64,000 nt of DNA from Laburnicola sp. R22_1 (GCA_014281115.1 JACONQ010000020.1:1550001-1614000); one strand, 5' to 3'. Positions 1-12,388 are shown, counted from the stretch's first letter. Notes: generated by a model from the letters alone, not told the origin. Made by a program: numbers and translations.

Positions 1-1104
1 TTGCAGATCGCCGTTGCGAAACTTGTTGTAGTAGGAGACGTCGCTTCCGCAGACGCCAGTGGCTTTGATAGCGATCTGGAGTTCAAGGGGTCCTGGGTCT
101 GAGATGATTCGAGTTTCCTATTTCAAGCATTAGCTTTTGTCATCTACACGTAAAACCCCCACGAACAGCGACAACGTGGGATATCGTGGACAGAACGGGG
201 AAAGCTTACGAGGCGCAAATCTCTCGGCCCGTATAAAACGGATGCAACTACAGTAGATGGTTTGGAGTAGTGCCGCGCAGGGGTAGGGTAGATATCTGCT
301 AAGGCTGAGGGAGCCATTACGAGAGACTTGAATGGTTAGAGTGGGAGAGAAGGGAGGAGAAGAAGATTGCTGGCTGGACACCCCACGGGAGGCGTGGAGG
401 CTGATATACATGTTGGAACTACCCGCAAGGACGGCAAGGTAGGCCTGTCTGTTTCTCTTTGGTGCATCGGCGCGGGATAGCAATCGTAGAAGAATGGAAG
501 CAGAGCATCCACGTCATTTGCTGGGCGGGTCAATCTGGCGGGTAGTATATGGCTAGGGATGCGCGAGCAAGAACTTGTCGGGATGGCTGCTGCGTCGCGT
601 AGCCTTTTTTCTTTAGCGTTGAGATTTGTTATATAGATCCATGAATGAGGGCTAGGTTTGTTGGCCGCGACGAGGAGTGCCCGGACCAGGTGGAGCGACA
701 TGAGTCGGATGGGCCCACCCGGGGCACTAGGAACCTTCGACGTTGTTTCTACCGGATCCGCAGCGTGGAAGCCACGGATAGAGCCATGCACGGTGCGGTA
801 ATAACATGTTGTCCATCAACACTTTGCTGCGGCCATGATGACTATCGGCTGGCGTGGTGGAGCTGCGATAAGGCAGTTTCGCCGGAGGCTGGCTGCATAG
901 TCGAGTACCCGGTATCTGCAACAGACTACCGGACGGTAGGCGTGGCTGGTGATAGCTGCAGCGGGCCAATTCTCCCTGGACAGACATAGCGCAGGGCGAA
1001 GGTTCAGGCTGATATGCGGGCTGGCCAAGAGGGTGGTACGTAGACTTCCATCCATTGACGGACCAGAACGTCGTCCAACGCTCACCTTTACCCACGCACT
1101 TATA
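1..1104. other. No gene recognised
   Basis: Balanced-composition sequence with only short overlapping open frames on both strands. None reads like a known family and no convincing spliced gene was found. The right boundary is a sharp drop in GC near 1105. Confidence 0.5.
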
Positions 1105-2402
1105 GTACGAGTAACTATAATTGCCTATTAGCTAGCGTACCCTCATAACTATAGCTATTTTTTATAACCCCCTTTTACACTCTTTTTATGTACTAAATAC
1201 GGGGCTTTATTCTTTTTATTCTATTATTAAAATAAAACCCTTTATTGTTTTATTCTACCCCTAGATAGAATAATTTACTATACTATAAAAAGTATAACCT
1301 CTTTTATTAACACCTTAAAACGCTTTTCTATATTTATAATAGTAGAAAAGGGTCGCATTGTTTATTTAATGTTAATCACTCTTTTTGACTATATTTTTTT
1401 TTAATTTAAGCCTACGTAGGTTGGGATGAAAAGGCCGCTCTAGTCCAGCGCCTAAAAATACAGTCTACTCCTAGTCTTCGCTAACACAACAATAGTTTAT
1501 AAACTACGCACTTGCTCTACTATCTATAAGCGCTCTAATACCTATTAAAAGTTACTTAAAGCGTGTATAGAAAACTAACACTTGCTTTATTATTACTATT
1601 ATTAGCAATTGCGCTATATTTATGCGCTACTACGCAGCACACTTATATAACACGCTTACTAGCTCACTACCTAACGCTATAACTATAAGAATCTAACACA
1701 TCTACGCAAGGCTCTCCTCCTCTAGCAACTTATTAATAAATACCTTCTTTTGCCCCTTAATTTTATTTTTTATTGCTACTATTCTAATCTATAGCAACGC
1801 AAAGAACTGCAATAGTAACCCTACACATCTATTATAACACTTATAGTTACTAATCTATTGCTAGCCTAACTAGTACACTAGGACTGCCTTATATAGGCTA
1901 AGATATACCTTCTTCTACTTTAACCTATTAATAATCTTTTAAATAGAGTAGTACTCTAGTGTAAATCTAGTAACTTTAAGTAGATAGATTATTAGAGCGT
2001 ATTTTTAGACGGCGTTAACGGCGTCTTTAGCATTAGGACTTAGGAAGATAGCAAGAAATATAATAGTAGTAGAAGTCTTTTTAAGATTAACTTTAATATA
2101 AAAATAGAGTGTTAGTGTACCTATAGTATATATAAGCTCTTACTTAGTATATATCTTATAAGTAGTATAAACCTACTAATATAGCTATTACTTCTAGCAA
2201 TCTTTAGAGATAATAGTAGAGGAAGATAATAGTTATAGTAGTAGTTATACTAGTTATAACACTAGCGCTATTTTATCTTCTCCCCTAGCTCTAAACTAGT
2301 ATAGCGATAATATGGCCTTACTATGTTTTGTATATAGATTTTTTTAGTTAGAGTGGACGCGCTAAGTCTACTAAGCCTACTTAGCTCGCTTATAACGCGC
2401 TA

Positions 2403-2517
2403 ACCCCTTTTATTAATACCTTAAAATGCTTTTTTGTGTATATAATAGTAGGAGAAATATCTGCTATTATTATAATATTTTTATTAGAAACCTCTTAGTC
2501 GCAAAAACAAACCATAG
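2403..2517 (+). repeat. RIP-altered copy of the small A-tailed element
   Basis: Colinear with the insertion at 32412-32525 over nearly its whole length, including the shared 3' motif TTAGAAACC then TTAGTCGCAAAAA. Differences are predominantly C to T and G to A. A partial second copy follows at about 2525-2585, and a partial copy of the 5' half lies near 1297-1350. Confidence 0.7.
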
Positions 2518-2724
2518 TAAAAAAGATAACTACTATTATTAGAATTTTTTATTAGAAACCTTTTAATTATAAAAAAATAAACTTTAAATTAATACTAAGT
2601 TTAACTTATATTTTATTTAGTACTTTTATTTTATTAAATTTTATTTTTAAAATCTACTTTACTTTTTAAATCTATTTTACTATCGTAAATATAAGATAAC
2701 TTTTTTATAATTATCTTTTTAGAC

Positions 2725-3388
2725 TTTTTTATTTACTAAGTAGAAAACTTTACTTTTTATTATTATAGTATTTAAGATAAAAGCCTTTATTATTCTACTT
2801 CTAAGTAGTTAATTTAACGCTATATAAGATAAAAAATAGGTCTTATAGAGCTACCCTATTAAAAATAGCTAAAATAGTTAAAAAATCTAGTTAAATTAAT
2901 ACTATTTTAAAAGAAAATATTAAAAAGAAAATATAAAAGCTTTTGTTTAATATAAAGAGTAGCTAAATATATAAGTCTATAGTAGCTATTATTACTAAGT
3001 AGAAGACACTTTTTTTATATATTATTTAAGATAAAAGTCTTTATTATTCTACTTCTAGATAGATTAAATTAACGCTATAGTCTAACAATTTTTTATTTAC
3101 TAAATACAAAACTGTACTTTTTTATTATATTATTTAAAATAAAAGCCTTTACTATTCTACTTCTAAGTAGTTAATTTAACACTACACACGCATAGTAGTA
3201 AAATTAAAAATTAGTTTTCTATTAAAAAAATATTTAAGTGTTTAGAAAAAAAAAGTTTATATAGAATAGCTACTATTTCCCTTTCTACGCTCTTTTTAAT
3301 TACTAAGCAAGGGGCTCTGCTTTTTTTATTATGTTATTTAAGATAAAAGCCTTTGTCGTTCTACCCCTAGGTAGATAATTTAACAATA
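2725..3388 (+). repeat. Cluster of ~95-bp AT-rich repeats
   Basis: Four copies here plus one at 1184-1283 share a TTACTAA start, a T-rich middle, the core AAGATAAAAGCCTTT (seen with C/T changes), a TTCTACTTCTA-like motif and an end near ATTTAACGCTATA. The copy at 3285-3388 keeps more G and C (for example GGGGCTCTGC and CTACCCCTAGG), so it is probably the least mutated. Whether these are terminal repeats or a satellite is unclear. Confidence 0.6.
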
Positions 3389-3440
3389 TATATAATAGTT
3401 ACTTTAAAGCTTACTATAAATACTACTACTACCAAGGAAT

Positions 3441-5521
3441 TAAATTTCCCAAGGGCCTTTAACTCTGTTGCTCTAGTCTAGACTCTATAGCATATAGTCT
3501 ACCATCCGCCTCTGCCAGATTCCCGGATCATACGTCGCTTACCCTGTGCTTGTAAGAAAATCCAACAAAGGATGCCATCTGACTGGATAGATTTATTACT
3601 TTCTGGACAAGGATGGTAAGCGAGGAATGCTCCCATTGTGGCATTGCCTGTGGCCGGATTGGGAGCACACCCTACTATCGGAGCATAATGTGCGCGTATA
3701 TATCCAGGGGCTCGGCGCCGGTCAACGGTTCGCGCCTTCAGAAAAGAGCGCGGCGCCGGTAGACCGCATCGACAGAGCCGTAGCGCAGTACGTACCTAGC
3801 ATGTGCCTTGCCGCCAGGATGTTTCCACGGCGGCATATCATTAGTAGGCATGACCATGCATGGCGGAAGTGGGCACTGCTCCCGAGACGGTTGACGAATG
3901 CGTCGAATGTCACTACCGCTCCTCTGGGACAGCGGCACAAGCCAGGTTATCATTACAGCAGCCGACTCCGGCTCGTCGTGATGGTTGAGATGCATGCCGA
4001 GCCAAAAATAGTCAGGAGATGGTGAAACCGTCCGCGCCGAGGGGTTGCAATTTACTAGGTACCCGCAAGAATCAAGATGAACATTTTGGCCACGTGGAAC
4101 TGGAAAAAATTCTCCGCGGTGAAATGCTCGTGCGGTGCATTGCATTGCACGGTAATTGCCCCAAATCCGCACGTTGCGAGCGCCGCGTTTTGATGGACGT
4201 GCGCCTCGAAGATGCTCATGCAGATCGCCCAACGGCGAATGCATGCATGTGGTTCTCGTGCCGAAAAGTGACAGGTCGGGGTGCATGCGCTGCCGTTGTC
4301 TGACTTTGTGCTACACAACAATTCATCGTCCTGCGCGGTCGCTGATTGCTGGGAACAATATCATGACCTGGCGTCGGAGGAAGACGCGGGTCGGGATGAG
4401 AGGAAACGAGGGGCGTACAGCAGGAGATGGCCAGTAGCAAGCCACCGCCATTTCCTCATGTACGGCAGAGAACGCTGGCTGTTTCGAGCATGCCTTAATA
4501 CACCGCACATATCGATTGTCACCAGCCAGTTGAAGCATGCAACCGGCGCTGTGCAAATGCAATCGACTAATCGCCCGCCCGGACAGCCAACTGATAAGGC
4601 ACGTTGCTGCTTGCTTCCTTGGTCTTTATATTGAAAGCCGCATGCCTGCCGTGGCAGACCAGCAATACCGGCCACGCTACGCTACCGCAAGCCGGGGTGC
4701 ATGCGAGGAAACCCTGCACACCAAGGACAGGTAGCGAAAGCAAGCCAAGGCCTGCAGGCACCCCTCGATGCGGTATGGCGAATTCGCGTACCTGGTCAGA
4801 CATCATGGTATGGAGCTCGAATTGAAAATGTTCGGTACGCGGGTTCGCACATCTTGTTTCCAGAGAGATCAAAGCCGAGTGAGTTCCCTTTACACGTCGT
4901 ACTGGATGGAAACCTCATGGAATCTTCCGCTTATATCGAGGCGCACCGTGGTGATCATCACGGATCGAAACACTAGGCGACTGTCAAAACTTTTCGCCTT
5001 TTCCAGATGCTCTTGGGCACACCGCCACGGGAGAACAGGTTCCGGTCCCATCGTGACCATATAATAGTTTGACCTGATAATGTTCTGTTTGCTTTCGTTT
5101 TACCAAGCGGCACGTACTCGCTTAACGGCTGCCGCAACTGGACGCTAATGAGCTTTTGAGTAGCGGGCACCATTTGTGCGAACACAATTTGAAGCAGCTC
5201 ATCGGGATTGCCGTGCTCGTGATGTACTGATGATACATGAGTCTGATCAATCGACATGTGAATTCTTTGTTGATATGTAGACTGAATCCGAAAAACCGCC
5301 GGAAAACCCATGATAATGACCCCGTCTCACCGCAAATCACCCGAGTCGCGTGCGATCCTCGTCGACACGGGCGATATCGGCCGACATCTGATAGTAAAAA
5401 GTACCGGTACTTCCGCTCAAATCGGCCGGCGGGACCTTGTCGAGACCCGCTCCTGCTAAAGGTGCCCCACAGACCCTGACGGCGCAATTCCCGCTGACAT
5501 GGCATATGTACGGCTCAGAGC
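3441..5521. other. No gene recognised
   Basis: Normal GC content, with many mutually overlapping open frames of 60-180 codons on all frames. None shows family motifs, consistent codon use or a credible intron structure. Part may be the downstream flank of the epoxide hydrolase gene, whose stop is at 5522-5524. Confidence 0.4.
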
Positions 5522-7237
5522 TTACAAAGAGCTCCGAGCCCCTAAGCTCTGTTCGCCAAGCCATTTCCCAACGATTTCGTTCACCTCGTCCGATGTCTGT
5601 GTGAGCGCCCAATGGGATGCCTTCACTTCAGCTCGAGTAAGTTCTGGGATCCACTGCCTCATGCCTTTAGACATTTCCGGCTTGAGGACACTGTCGTTTG
5701 TGGCCTGAATAAAGAGCAATGGGATCGAGATTGTCTTCTTGTCTAGGAGGCTATAGATGATGTTAGCCCAACGGGCATAAGAATTAGTGGGATCGTCATT
5801 ACTCACGCTTGGTCATGCTCCCAGTTGATTTTCCGAGTGCGGTACCAATTCACTGATGTCGGTTAGTGGCTGCACATGGTAAAAGGGTGCATATCCTAGC
5901 TCACAGGTGCTGTGAATCCCGTGACGAGAGTACTCTTTCACATAGTAGTCGAGCATCTGCAAATATCAGCATAAACCCTAACAGACGATCTGTCCAAATG
6001 CGCCTTCGCGCCCAGTACTCGCACCACGGTGCCCATAGTTTAAGATAGGACGAGTGCGAAGGAACTTCAAAACTAACCTTGCCGTTTAGGAGCGGACTGT
6101 CTCCGATGGAGGGAAGATTCTCGACAATTACACCCTTGTGCGGGTCAAAGCCGAGTTCGCCACTGGGCGTACGTCCTCCATATAGTGCTTTGAGAAACTG
6201 CCCAATCGACGTCTCGTCGTTGACGCTTTTCTCCACCTCACCAGAAGCAAGATGAATCTGGTAACCAAACTGAGGCAGTGGCCCCTGGACCAGATCTTCA
6301 ACCGACATGTAATGTTTCATAGGCGGCATGTACGGCGTACAGACTGCAAAGACGTGCGTTACCAGTTCAGGATGCCTACGCATTGTTAGTCTCTGGTCCT
6401 GCTCCACGGCTTTCCAATCTGAGCTCGACTCACCATTGAGCGGCACGATAGACGATCATACCTCCCCAGTCATGGCCACCAAGGATGATGTTTTCTGCGC
6501 CAATTACTTTGGCAAGCTCTGCAATATCGTCTGAAGCCCGTTTGTACGAATACAGGGACAGATCTTCAGGTGCATCCTAAATCTGAAGCTCAGCTTGTCA
6601 TCTGCCCACATGAAACGGGGAAAGATCTTTCGAAGCCCCCCACGGTGTTTCTTGGACGTGGCGGAGGAAACGCTCACGCATGACCGTACAAGTGCCAAAG
6701 TGGAGTCGCGTTATATCATGAAGCAGCAAGTAGAAGCTTACCGTGCCCCCGTAGCCTAAAGGTTGCGGTACAAGGTCAGTGCAGTTTCGATGAGTGGGGA
6801 TAGGCACCTGTAGATCCCAGCCTAGCAAGGGAGGAATCCTTCTTTGGCGATTACTGGAAGACAGATCCACTTTGTAGCTGGACCTTGCAGTGTACGTACC
6901 CATCATGTCCGGAGCCACGACCCTAAATCCCCCGTCCAACAGATAGGGCATCTGAAAGCGCCATCCTGCAGAGCAATCCGGCCAACCGTGGATCTGCGAT
7001 ATAGGTACTTTGTTAGCCACTGGTGACGGTGCTCATCCATCTAGTAGACTAGTACTGCAAACAACCAGCGACGTTTATCCACCGGCTGATTCAGTCCGAT
7101 AGGAAGAAATAGAGACCCACGAGGAAAATAGTAGCCTTGAATGCGCCGCTGGCTGGCACGCCATGTAGATAGTGGTAGTTGCAGCCATTCAAAGTGCTGT
7201 TGCGGTGCTCGACCCTTGGATCCGAGAAGGCATCCAT
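5522..7237 (-). CDS. Epoxide hydrolase (alpha/beta-hydrolase fold)
   Basis: Soluble epoxide hydrolases open epoxides to diols through an ester intermediate on an aspartate. I read eight exons, each bounded by GT..AG: 7237-7121, 6993-6900, 6755-6742, 6576-6434, 6375-6078, 5956-5905, 5852-5807 and 5750-5522. Joined, they give about 330 residues, the normal family length. Motifs in order are the HGWPD oxyanion loop, DMMGYGGTDAP across three exons, the nucleophile motif GGHDWGG, NWYRTRKINW in the lid region, FIQATND with the acidic triad residue, and SHWALTQ with the catalytic histidine. The start MDAFSDPRVEH was chosen because homology-like sequence begins there; two upstream in-frame ATGs (7252, 7297) are possible. 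Exon 3 is only 14 nt. No break is seen, so the gene looks functional. Substrate unknown; no pathway partners adjoin it. Confidence 0.88.
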
Positions 7238-7542
7238 TGGTTGCAGGGGCATGACGCAATGCAAGGCACACGCCGTTCGATATTGCGCTTTTGGCAAAAC
7301 GAGGGCAGGAGAAGGAGGGTGGCAGGCGGAGCTGCAAGAGCGTGACGTTGGAGAGGAAAAGTGATGCGGTCGTTGCTGTTGTTGGGAAATTTTTTATATT
7401 TTTTTGGGAGAAAGAGGGGTGAGTTGCTCCTGCTTCCCTGGTTCACCGGACTTGACTTCCGTCAGGTGCCGACAAAAGACCTCGGCACCGCCACACCAGT
7501 TGAGGCTAGTACGAGACTCTAAACGGCTATAAAATTATACTA

Positions 7543-7632
7543 AGCTCAGCTATATAGTTGCCGGCCACATAGGGATTCCGGCCACCCCACCAAAACGCGA
7601 CACCTGCACAAAACACGCGGTATCTCAACAAC
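7543..7632 (+). repeat. Left terminal inverted repeat of pogo-like element
   Basis: Pairs with 9243-9332. The best conserved stretches are the outer CTATATAG, CACATAGGG, CACCCCACC and AAAACACGCG. Confidence 0.8.
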
Positions 7633-7637
7633 GCCTA

Positions 7638-9230
7638 TTACAATTGCCATTGACTACACATAGATTCAAGCGCTGCAGCTGCTGTAGCTACTGCAGCTCT
7701 CTCTGCAGTGCTTGATATAGTAGATCTACTCTGTTGAGCAGCTGAAGCCTCAGCTGCGCGTATAGCCTCTCTAATACTCTCTACCTCTGCAAAGCGTTGA
7801 TTTGGGTCTACTTGAACGCGCTTTCGAGGACGCTGAGAGCTAGTAGTCTGTAGATGATACTCAAGGCGTCTTTTCCCTGATTCTAGCCCTGCAGCTCTAG
7901 CATTCGCAGCTGCTAGCGCCTTACCTGCTTTTTGTAGGAGGAGCCAGGTCCTACAACCTAGGTTTTCGAGGCTCTGGACGTCGCGCTGCGCCAAGTAGAG
8001 ATCCCGAGGGCCTTAAGGGGTAGAGAGGAAGCTCTAAGGCTGCTGCTGAGGTTGCTGCTAAGGCGTAGGCGTTGTAGGCCTCTAAGAGACCTGCGACGAG
8101 CTAAGCACGTGATTAATGTTGAATGGGCAGATACCAGCAGCCTGCCAACCAGCTCGAATCACACGCTCTGTGAAGCCTTCCTCCCTAGCTTGATAGTAGC
8201 AGGCAATAAAGCGCTCCTTCTTAACAGGCGCGGCGTCGTCAAGCGATGCGAGCTCCTGGATCTGGCGTCGGTAACTAGACTTAATTACCAAGAAAGGAGC
8301 GAGATCTAGAGGCTGTAGGACGTGAGAGGAGTGCGCAGGTAGGTATAGGAGCTCAATTCGATACTGTTTACAGAGCCAGAGGAACTCAATATCAATATGG
8401 CTGCCATAGCCGTCAAGAATAAGCAGGCGGTACTGGCCGTCAGCTGGCGCCGTCTCAGGGATGAATATGCGCTGCAGCCACTCAACACCTATCGCATTTA
8501 ACGTCCATCCATTCTCAGAGGTTGTATAGAGCCAGTCGGGTATTAATTTGGCTGGGAACCAGGTAGTCTGCAGGCTCTGGCCCTTGAAGATAACTACGCA
8601 GCGCAGCTTCCGCCCTGTTGCCGATACGCACTCAATTATTGAGACCCACTCGCGATTCTCTGGCGACTTAACGTAAGCCTTCTTCTTTAATGCCCTAGCA
8701 AGGACTCTAGTGTTAGTACATACACCTAGCGCAATGTCAGTCTCATCCATATTGTACGTATTCTCCGTCTGTATATTAAGTCGCTGTCGAGTCTGCTCAT
8801 AGAGCTCTAGAAACGCGCGGAGCTGTTCTGGCGTAGCTGCCTCAGCTCTCTGGGCGTTAAGCTTCCGGCCTACTACTGAGGCGACGCGTGGCTGGCGCTT
8901 AATGAAGTGTGAGAGCCAGAGCTTGCCGACAGGCTGATTGTCGCCGTTCATGCGCAGAATTCGATTCGCCATCTCTCGCGCGCGAGCGTGTGGAGGAGGA
9001 TAGCCGCGTGCGTCTTCTTCAAGGATCCATTCAACAAGGAAATCCTCTTGTAGAGGAGTCAATCGCTGCTGGTGTTGATAGCTGAGCGCGCTCGTTGTTG
9101 CGCCACGGAGTCGCGTTGATAGCGTAGATTAAGGGATATTGTACGCCTTTGCAGCTGCGCGTTGGCTAGAATAAAGACCTGCGTTGAAATCGCTGATAGC
9201 TGATTGTATAGCTAGCTCACGGGCGTCCAT
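7638..9230 (-). pseudogene. pogo/Fot1-family transposase, five nonsense codons
   Basis: Reading from the ATG at 9230 gives one uninterrupted frame of about 530 codons except for five stops: TAA at 9131-9129 and four between about 8084 and 8010. Each stop fits a CAA/CAG glutamine codon changed by C to T, the RIP signature. Order of domains: psq-type helix-turn-helix (MDARELAIQS..), CENP-B/Tc5-type DNA-binding domain (EDFLVEWILEEDARG..), and DDE endonuclease with NMDETD, LILDGYGSH and HSSHVLQPLD. A lysine/arginine-rich and alanine-rich C-terminal tail ends at 7638. No frameshift is needed to join the pieces. Not expected to make active transposase. Confidence 0.85.
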
Positions 9231-9242
9231 TTTGATGAGCGT

Positions 9243-9332
9243 TGTTGAGAGATATCGCGTGTTTTGTTCAGGGTGCGCGTTTCGGTGGGGTGATCAGGAA
9301 CCCTATGTGATCAATAACTATATAGCCGAGCT
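9243..9332 (-). repeat. Right terminal inverted repeat of pogo-like element
   Basis: Reverse complement of 7543-7632 with transition-type differences; followed by the TA target duplication at 9333-9334. Confidence 0.8.
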
Positions 9333-9334
9333 TA

Positions 9335-9780
9335 TCCTTATCTGGAGTGTCCTGCATTCGTTCGAGAAGCTTCGGATAATTGAGCCAGTCGAGCCACGCC
9401 ACGGGTCTTGCCAATACAGTGTCCAAGGAGTGTCACGGGGCATGCCTAGGGTGACCGGATTTTGTCTCACTTTGCAGAGTTGATACGGGCCTCACGTAGG
9501 ATTTCCAAAGGCTGTCGCCAGGATACGAGGAAGGCCTTAGAAGTTCGGGGTGCTGAGGTAGCATGGTCTGATTGCGCTCATTGGAAGGGCTGTTGTCCTA
9601 CCGGGGCAACAGACATAATAACCGTAAAAGGAGAAGCGTCCGTACACCCCAGGCTCATTGGTATCGTCAGGTGTAATGCAAAACAAGCAAAGATGTTCAA
9701 ATCCACGGCGGACAGACAGTCACCGGTCCGCCATTCCAGGACGATCCAAAAAAATCAATCAACCCGGTGATCATGCTGCC
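9335..9780. other. Intergenic, nothing recognised
   Basis: Space between the transposon and the stop codon of the pinin-domain gene. The proximal part may be the 3' untranslated region of that gene. Confidence 0.5.
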
Positions 9781-10865
9781 TTAGTAGATCACCGTGTCCT
9801 CCGCAGCTTCGACTACTTCTTCTCCGTCCATGGCTTCCTTGCCTACGTCGGTACCTGTCTCTTGGAGGCCGGCAGTCATGTTTGCTCCTAGAACAGGCTC
9901 TCCGCTGGTCGCTTCGTTCACAAGGGCGTCTGCATGATCGTCTTTTTGTTCCGGGTTGGTGGGAGAGGTTTGACTGCCATTAGTAGGGGCGCCAATGGCT
10001 AAGGGTGGGGATTGGACTGGGGCTGACTTGGGGGGCGTCTCTGCATTTCTCTCCTTACCAGAATGAGTGTCTTCTGCATTGCCGCCCGTGTACAAACCAA
10101 GCCGCTCCCGTTTGGCGAACAGCTCCCGTCTGTCATCCTGCTGCAGAGCAAGCTGGTAGGCTTCCTGCTCTCGACGAATCATGTCGCGTGCTTTGGCTAT
10201 CTGGTCGCGAATGCGTTCATCCTCTTCGGGGGTTGTCTCCCACGGCTTGTAGTACTGACTATGATGTCAGCTTTGTTAATGTATCGGAGACCGTATAGAG
10301 TGGCCGGAAGCAAGGGATGGCCGTTACTCACCAGTGGTGGCTCAGTGGTGGTGACGAAGAAGTGGGCCATGGCGAGCAGGTTGTCGTGGCGTATGCGCAT
10401 CTGGCCGTCCCGTTAGCCCTGCCGATTATGTAGAGGCATACAGCATACCGAGTCTTCCTCGAACTGCCTGTGCTCTCTCCAGCGCTGCGCTTTGCGTCTA
10501 GCCTGGCGCTCCTGCTTCCTCTGTTCGCTCTCTTCCTCCTCGATTTTGCGCTGGGCTTGTTGTCTCTTCTCAATTTCGGAGCGTCGTTTTTGTGCTGCGG
10601 TGGCAGAGTTTTGTGCAAGGACACCTAGAGCCGCGCCGAAGAGTCTCCTCTCGCGACCACGCTCTCGACCCTTGGGTGCTGGAGCTGGCGCCTTTGCACT
10701 GCTGATTGACTCCCGTCGATCTGTATGCGATACATCTCCGTCGAGCCGAGCTCGCTTCACGCCGTACTCGGAGATGGATGATTGCCGTCTTTTGGTACCC
10801 GTGGGCGAGGGCGGGGAATCTGCGTCCTGGTCTGGAAGCACCACGGCGGACGCGATGCCATCCAT
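9781..10865 (-). CDS. Pinin/SDK/MemA domain protein
   Basis: Pinin-family proteins are nuclear, splicing-associated factors. Three exons join at GT..AG sites: 10865-10449, 10400-10332 and 10254-9781, giving 319 residues. Exon 1 carries KRRQSSISEYGVKRARLDG and RGRERRLFGAALGVL, followed by AAQKRRSEIEKRQQAQRK, the diagnostic start of the MemA domain. A long charged helix (EEEESEQRKQERQARRKAQRW) follows, then RIRHDNLLAMAHFFVTTTEP and YYKPWETTPEEDERIRDQ. The C-terminal 90 residues are acidic and low in complexity, as in fungal homologues. Its start lies about 380 bp from the start of RDS3, which is divergent and also a splicing factor, so a shared promoter region is plausible. Complete and apparently functional. 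Confidence 0.88.
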
Positions 10866-11247
10866 AGTCAGTCAATGCGATTCGAAAGGTTGCGTCCAAG
10901 CTGCAAAGGTCTCCGATGATGCGTCTGTGGTTCAGCGTTCATCACATGGGGAATGGTTCAATGTTTTGGTGGTGGAGCTCTCGAAGCTTCCGCACGGACA
11001 CGCTAATGAGGAATTGTGGAGCCAGCAGGTCGCGTCCAAATTGCTGACTAACACCTGCCGCGGTAGGTACCTCGATATCATATCTTTACCTGGCTACCTT
11101 TCACTCCATATACCCGCGCTCGCCCTCTAAAATCCCCCACATCTTCTAGCTACGACAGTCTCGCCAAACTACAGTCGATACCTCCAAACCCCGAACTTTC
11201 AACACCCCCAGGCTTGTCTCTACAGCTTCGCGCAACCCCCCGCCACC

Positions 11248-11622
11248 ATGTCTCGCCATCATCCGTAAGCTCTGTTCCTCTCCCCTCCAAACCCTCACTA
11301 ACACGCCCCCAGCGACCTCGTCATGTGCCGCAAACAAGCCGGCATATCCATCGGCCGCCTCTGCGACAAATGCGACGGCAAATGCCCCGTCTGCGACTCC
11401 TACGTGCGCCCCACCACCCTCGCCCGCATCTGCGACGAATGCTCCTTCGGCAACTACCAGAACAAGTGCGTCGTCTGCGGCGGCGAGGGCATCTCGGACG
11501 CCTTTTACTGCTTCGAGTGCACCCGCCTCGAGAAGGACAGGGATGGCTGCCCCAAGATTATCAATCTGGGTAGTAGTAGGACCGATCTGTTCTACCAGAA
11601 GAAGAATTTTAGAAATCATTAG
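11248..11622 (+). CDS. RDS3: Rds3/PHF5A, U2 snRNP SF3b subunit
   Basis: Small zinc-finger subunit of the SF3b complex, which binds the intron branch-point region. Exon 1 is 17 nt (11248-11264, MSRHH plus two bases), the intron 11265-11312 is canonical, and exon 2 is 11313-11622. The product is 108 residues, close to the usual 110. The sequence reads [16 protein letters not shown], then a run of paired cysteines (LCDKC, KCPVC, RICDEC, KCVVCGG, CFECT) that form the zinc knot, and ends with [11 protein letters not shown], all diagnostic. ATG context CCACCATGTC is good. The truncated-looking open frame starting at 11323 is only exon 2. Confidence 0.95.
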
Positions 11623-12388
11623 TCAAGGTGGTGAGGGGGAGAGAGTTTTGGGATAAGCTGGACTGGAATAGGGAGAGGGGAGGCGGAATGATCGCCCTGG
11701 AGCTTCGTCGGAAGGAATGACACTGGCGAGAATGGGTTTGGAAGATATTAAGTGGGCGGGATGGATGGCAATTTTTCTGCGCGCTCACGACATGCGGCAA
11801 GGCGGCGGTGGCGGGGAACACACTTTGGATCGGGCGTGCGTGGCGTTAGGAGCACAATGGTGGTAATACGCCCCTTCATGGATGTCAAACTCAGCTAACG
11901 GTTTAAGCCGCGAAAATACCCCTTTTGCTTTTGGCGTGGGCTTGGACACAATTTTGGTTATAGTTGCTTGCATCTTGATAGACAGCCGGTAGGGCATGTT
12001 GAGTGCGACAGCATGCCTTCGCACGGCAAAAAAATCTGCATACAGTATGAAGCTCGAACCTTTTGAACAATCTATTTGCTACGTGTCCTGAAATGACTGC
12101 GCCCTACAACTCAGCACTGCTTTCGGGGGACATGATCATTTGAAATGGCCGAACTGGACGTGGAATACGCATGAGTGGCGCAAGGAAGTCTAAGACGCCA
12201 GACGCGGCAATGTCTGCTGATTGGAATTATGAAAATTTGGTGCTCATCACACGATCCCAAACCATATGCCAGCCCCCGTTGGAATCCAAACGCCTACGCC
12301 ATCGCCTATGACCCATGTACCGGAAACACGCCGTGACTGCTAAATCCAAATACGAAAATGGTAGAAATGGAAAACGAGAAGGTGGCGA
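11623..12388. other. Convergent 3' region between RDS3 and ATG3
   Basis: The two genes face each other here, so this holds both 3' untranslated regions. No open frame or RNA gene was recognised. Confidence 0.5.

Larger units (their letters stand above)
1105..3440. repeat. AT-rich RIP-degraded repeat block
   Basis: Composition falls abruptly to mostly A, T and TA-dinucleotide-rich sequence with no open frame above 60 codons, then recovers near 3441. It contains five copies of a repeat of about 95 bp (1184-1283, 2725-2826, 2990-3075, 3097-3187, 3285-3388) and RIP-altered copies of the small element found fresh at 32.4 kb. Differences between copies are mainly C/T and G/A. RIP of repeated DNA in Pezizomycotina explains this; the parent elements can no longer be named. 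Confidence 0.8.
7543..9332 (-). mobile_element. pogo/Fot1-like DNA transposon, RIP-inactivated
   Basis: The element is bounded by imperfect inverted repeats of about 90 bp that begin AGCTCAGCTATATAG at the left and AGCTCGGCTATATAG (reverse complement) at the right. A TA dinucleotide duplicates at 7541-7542 and 9333-9334, as expected for Tc1/mariner-pogo insertion. Mismatches between the ends are mainly transitions. It encodes one transposase reading frame on the minus strand, interrupted by five nonsense codons. Confidence 0.85.

Noticed and set aside
3627..5505. Cluster of 60-182-codon frames
   Set aside because: Mutually overlapping on both strands, no motif, no consistent splice structure.
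8082..9062. 326-residue transposase as an intact gene
   Set aside because: It is the middle of a longer frame that has stops on both sides; the psq domain and C-terminal tail lie beyond those stops.
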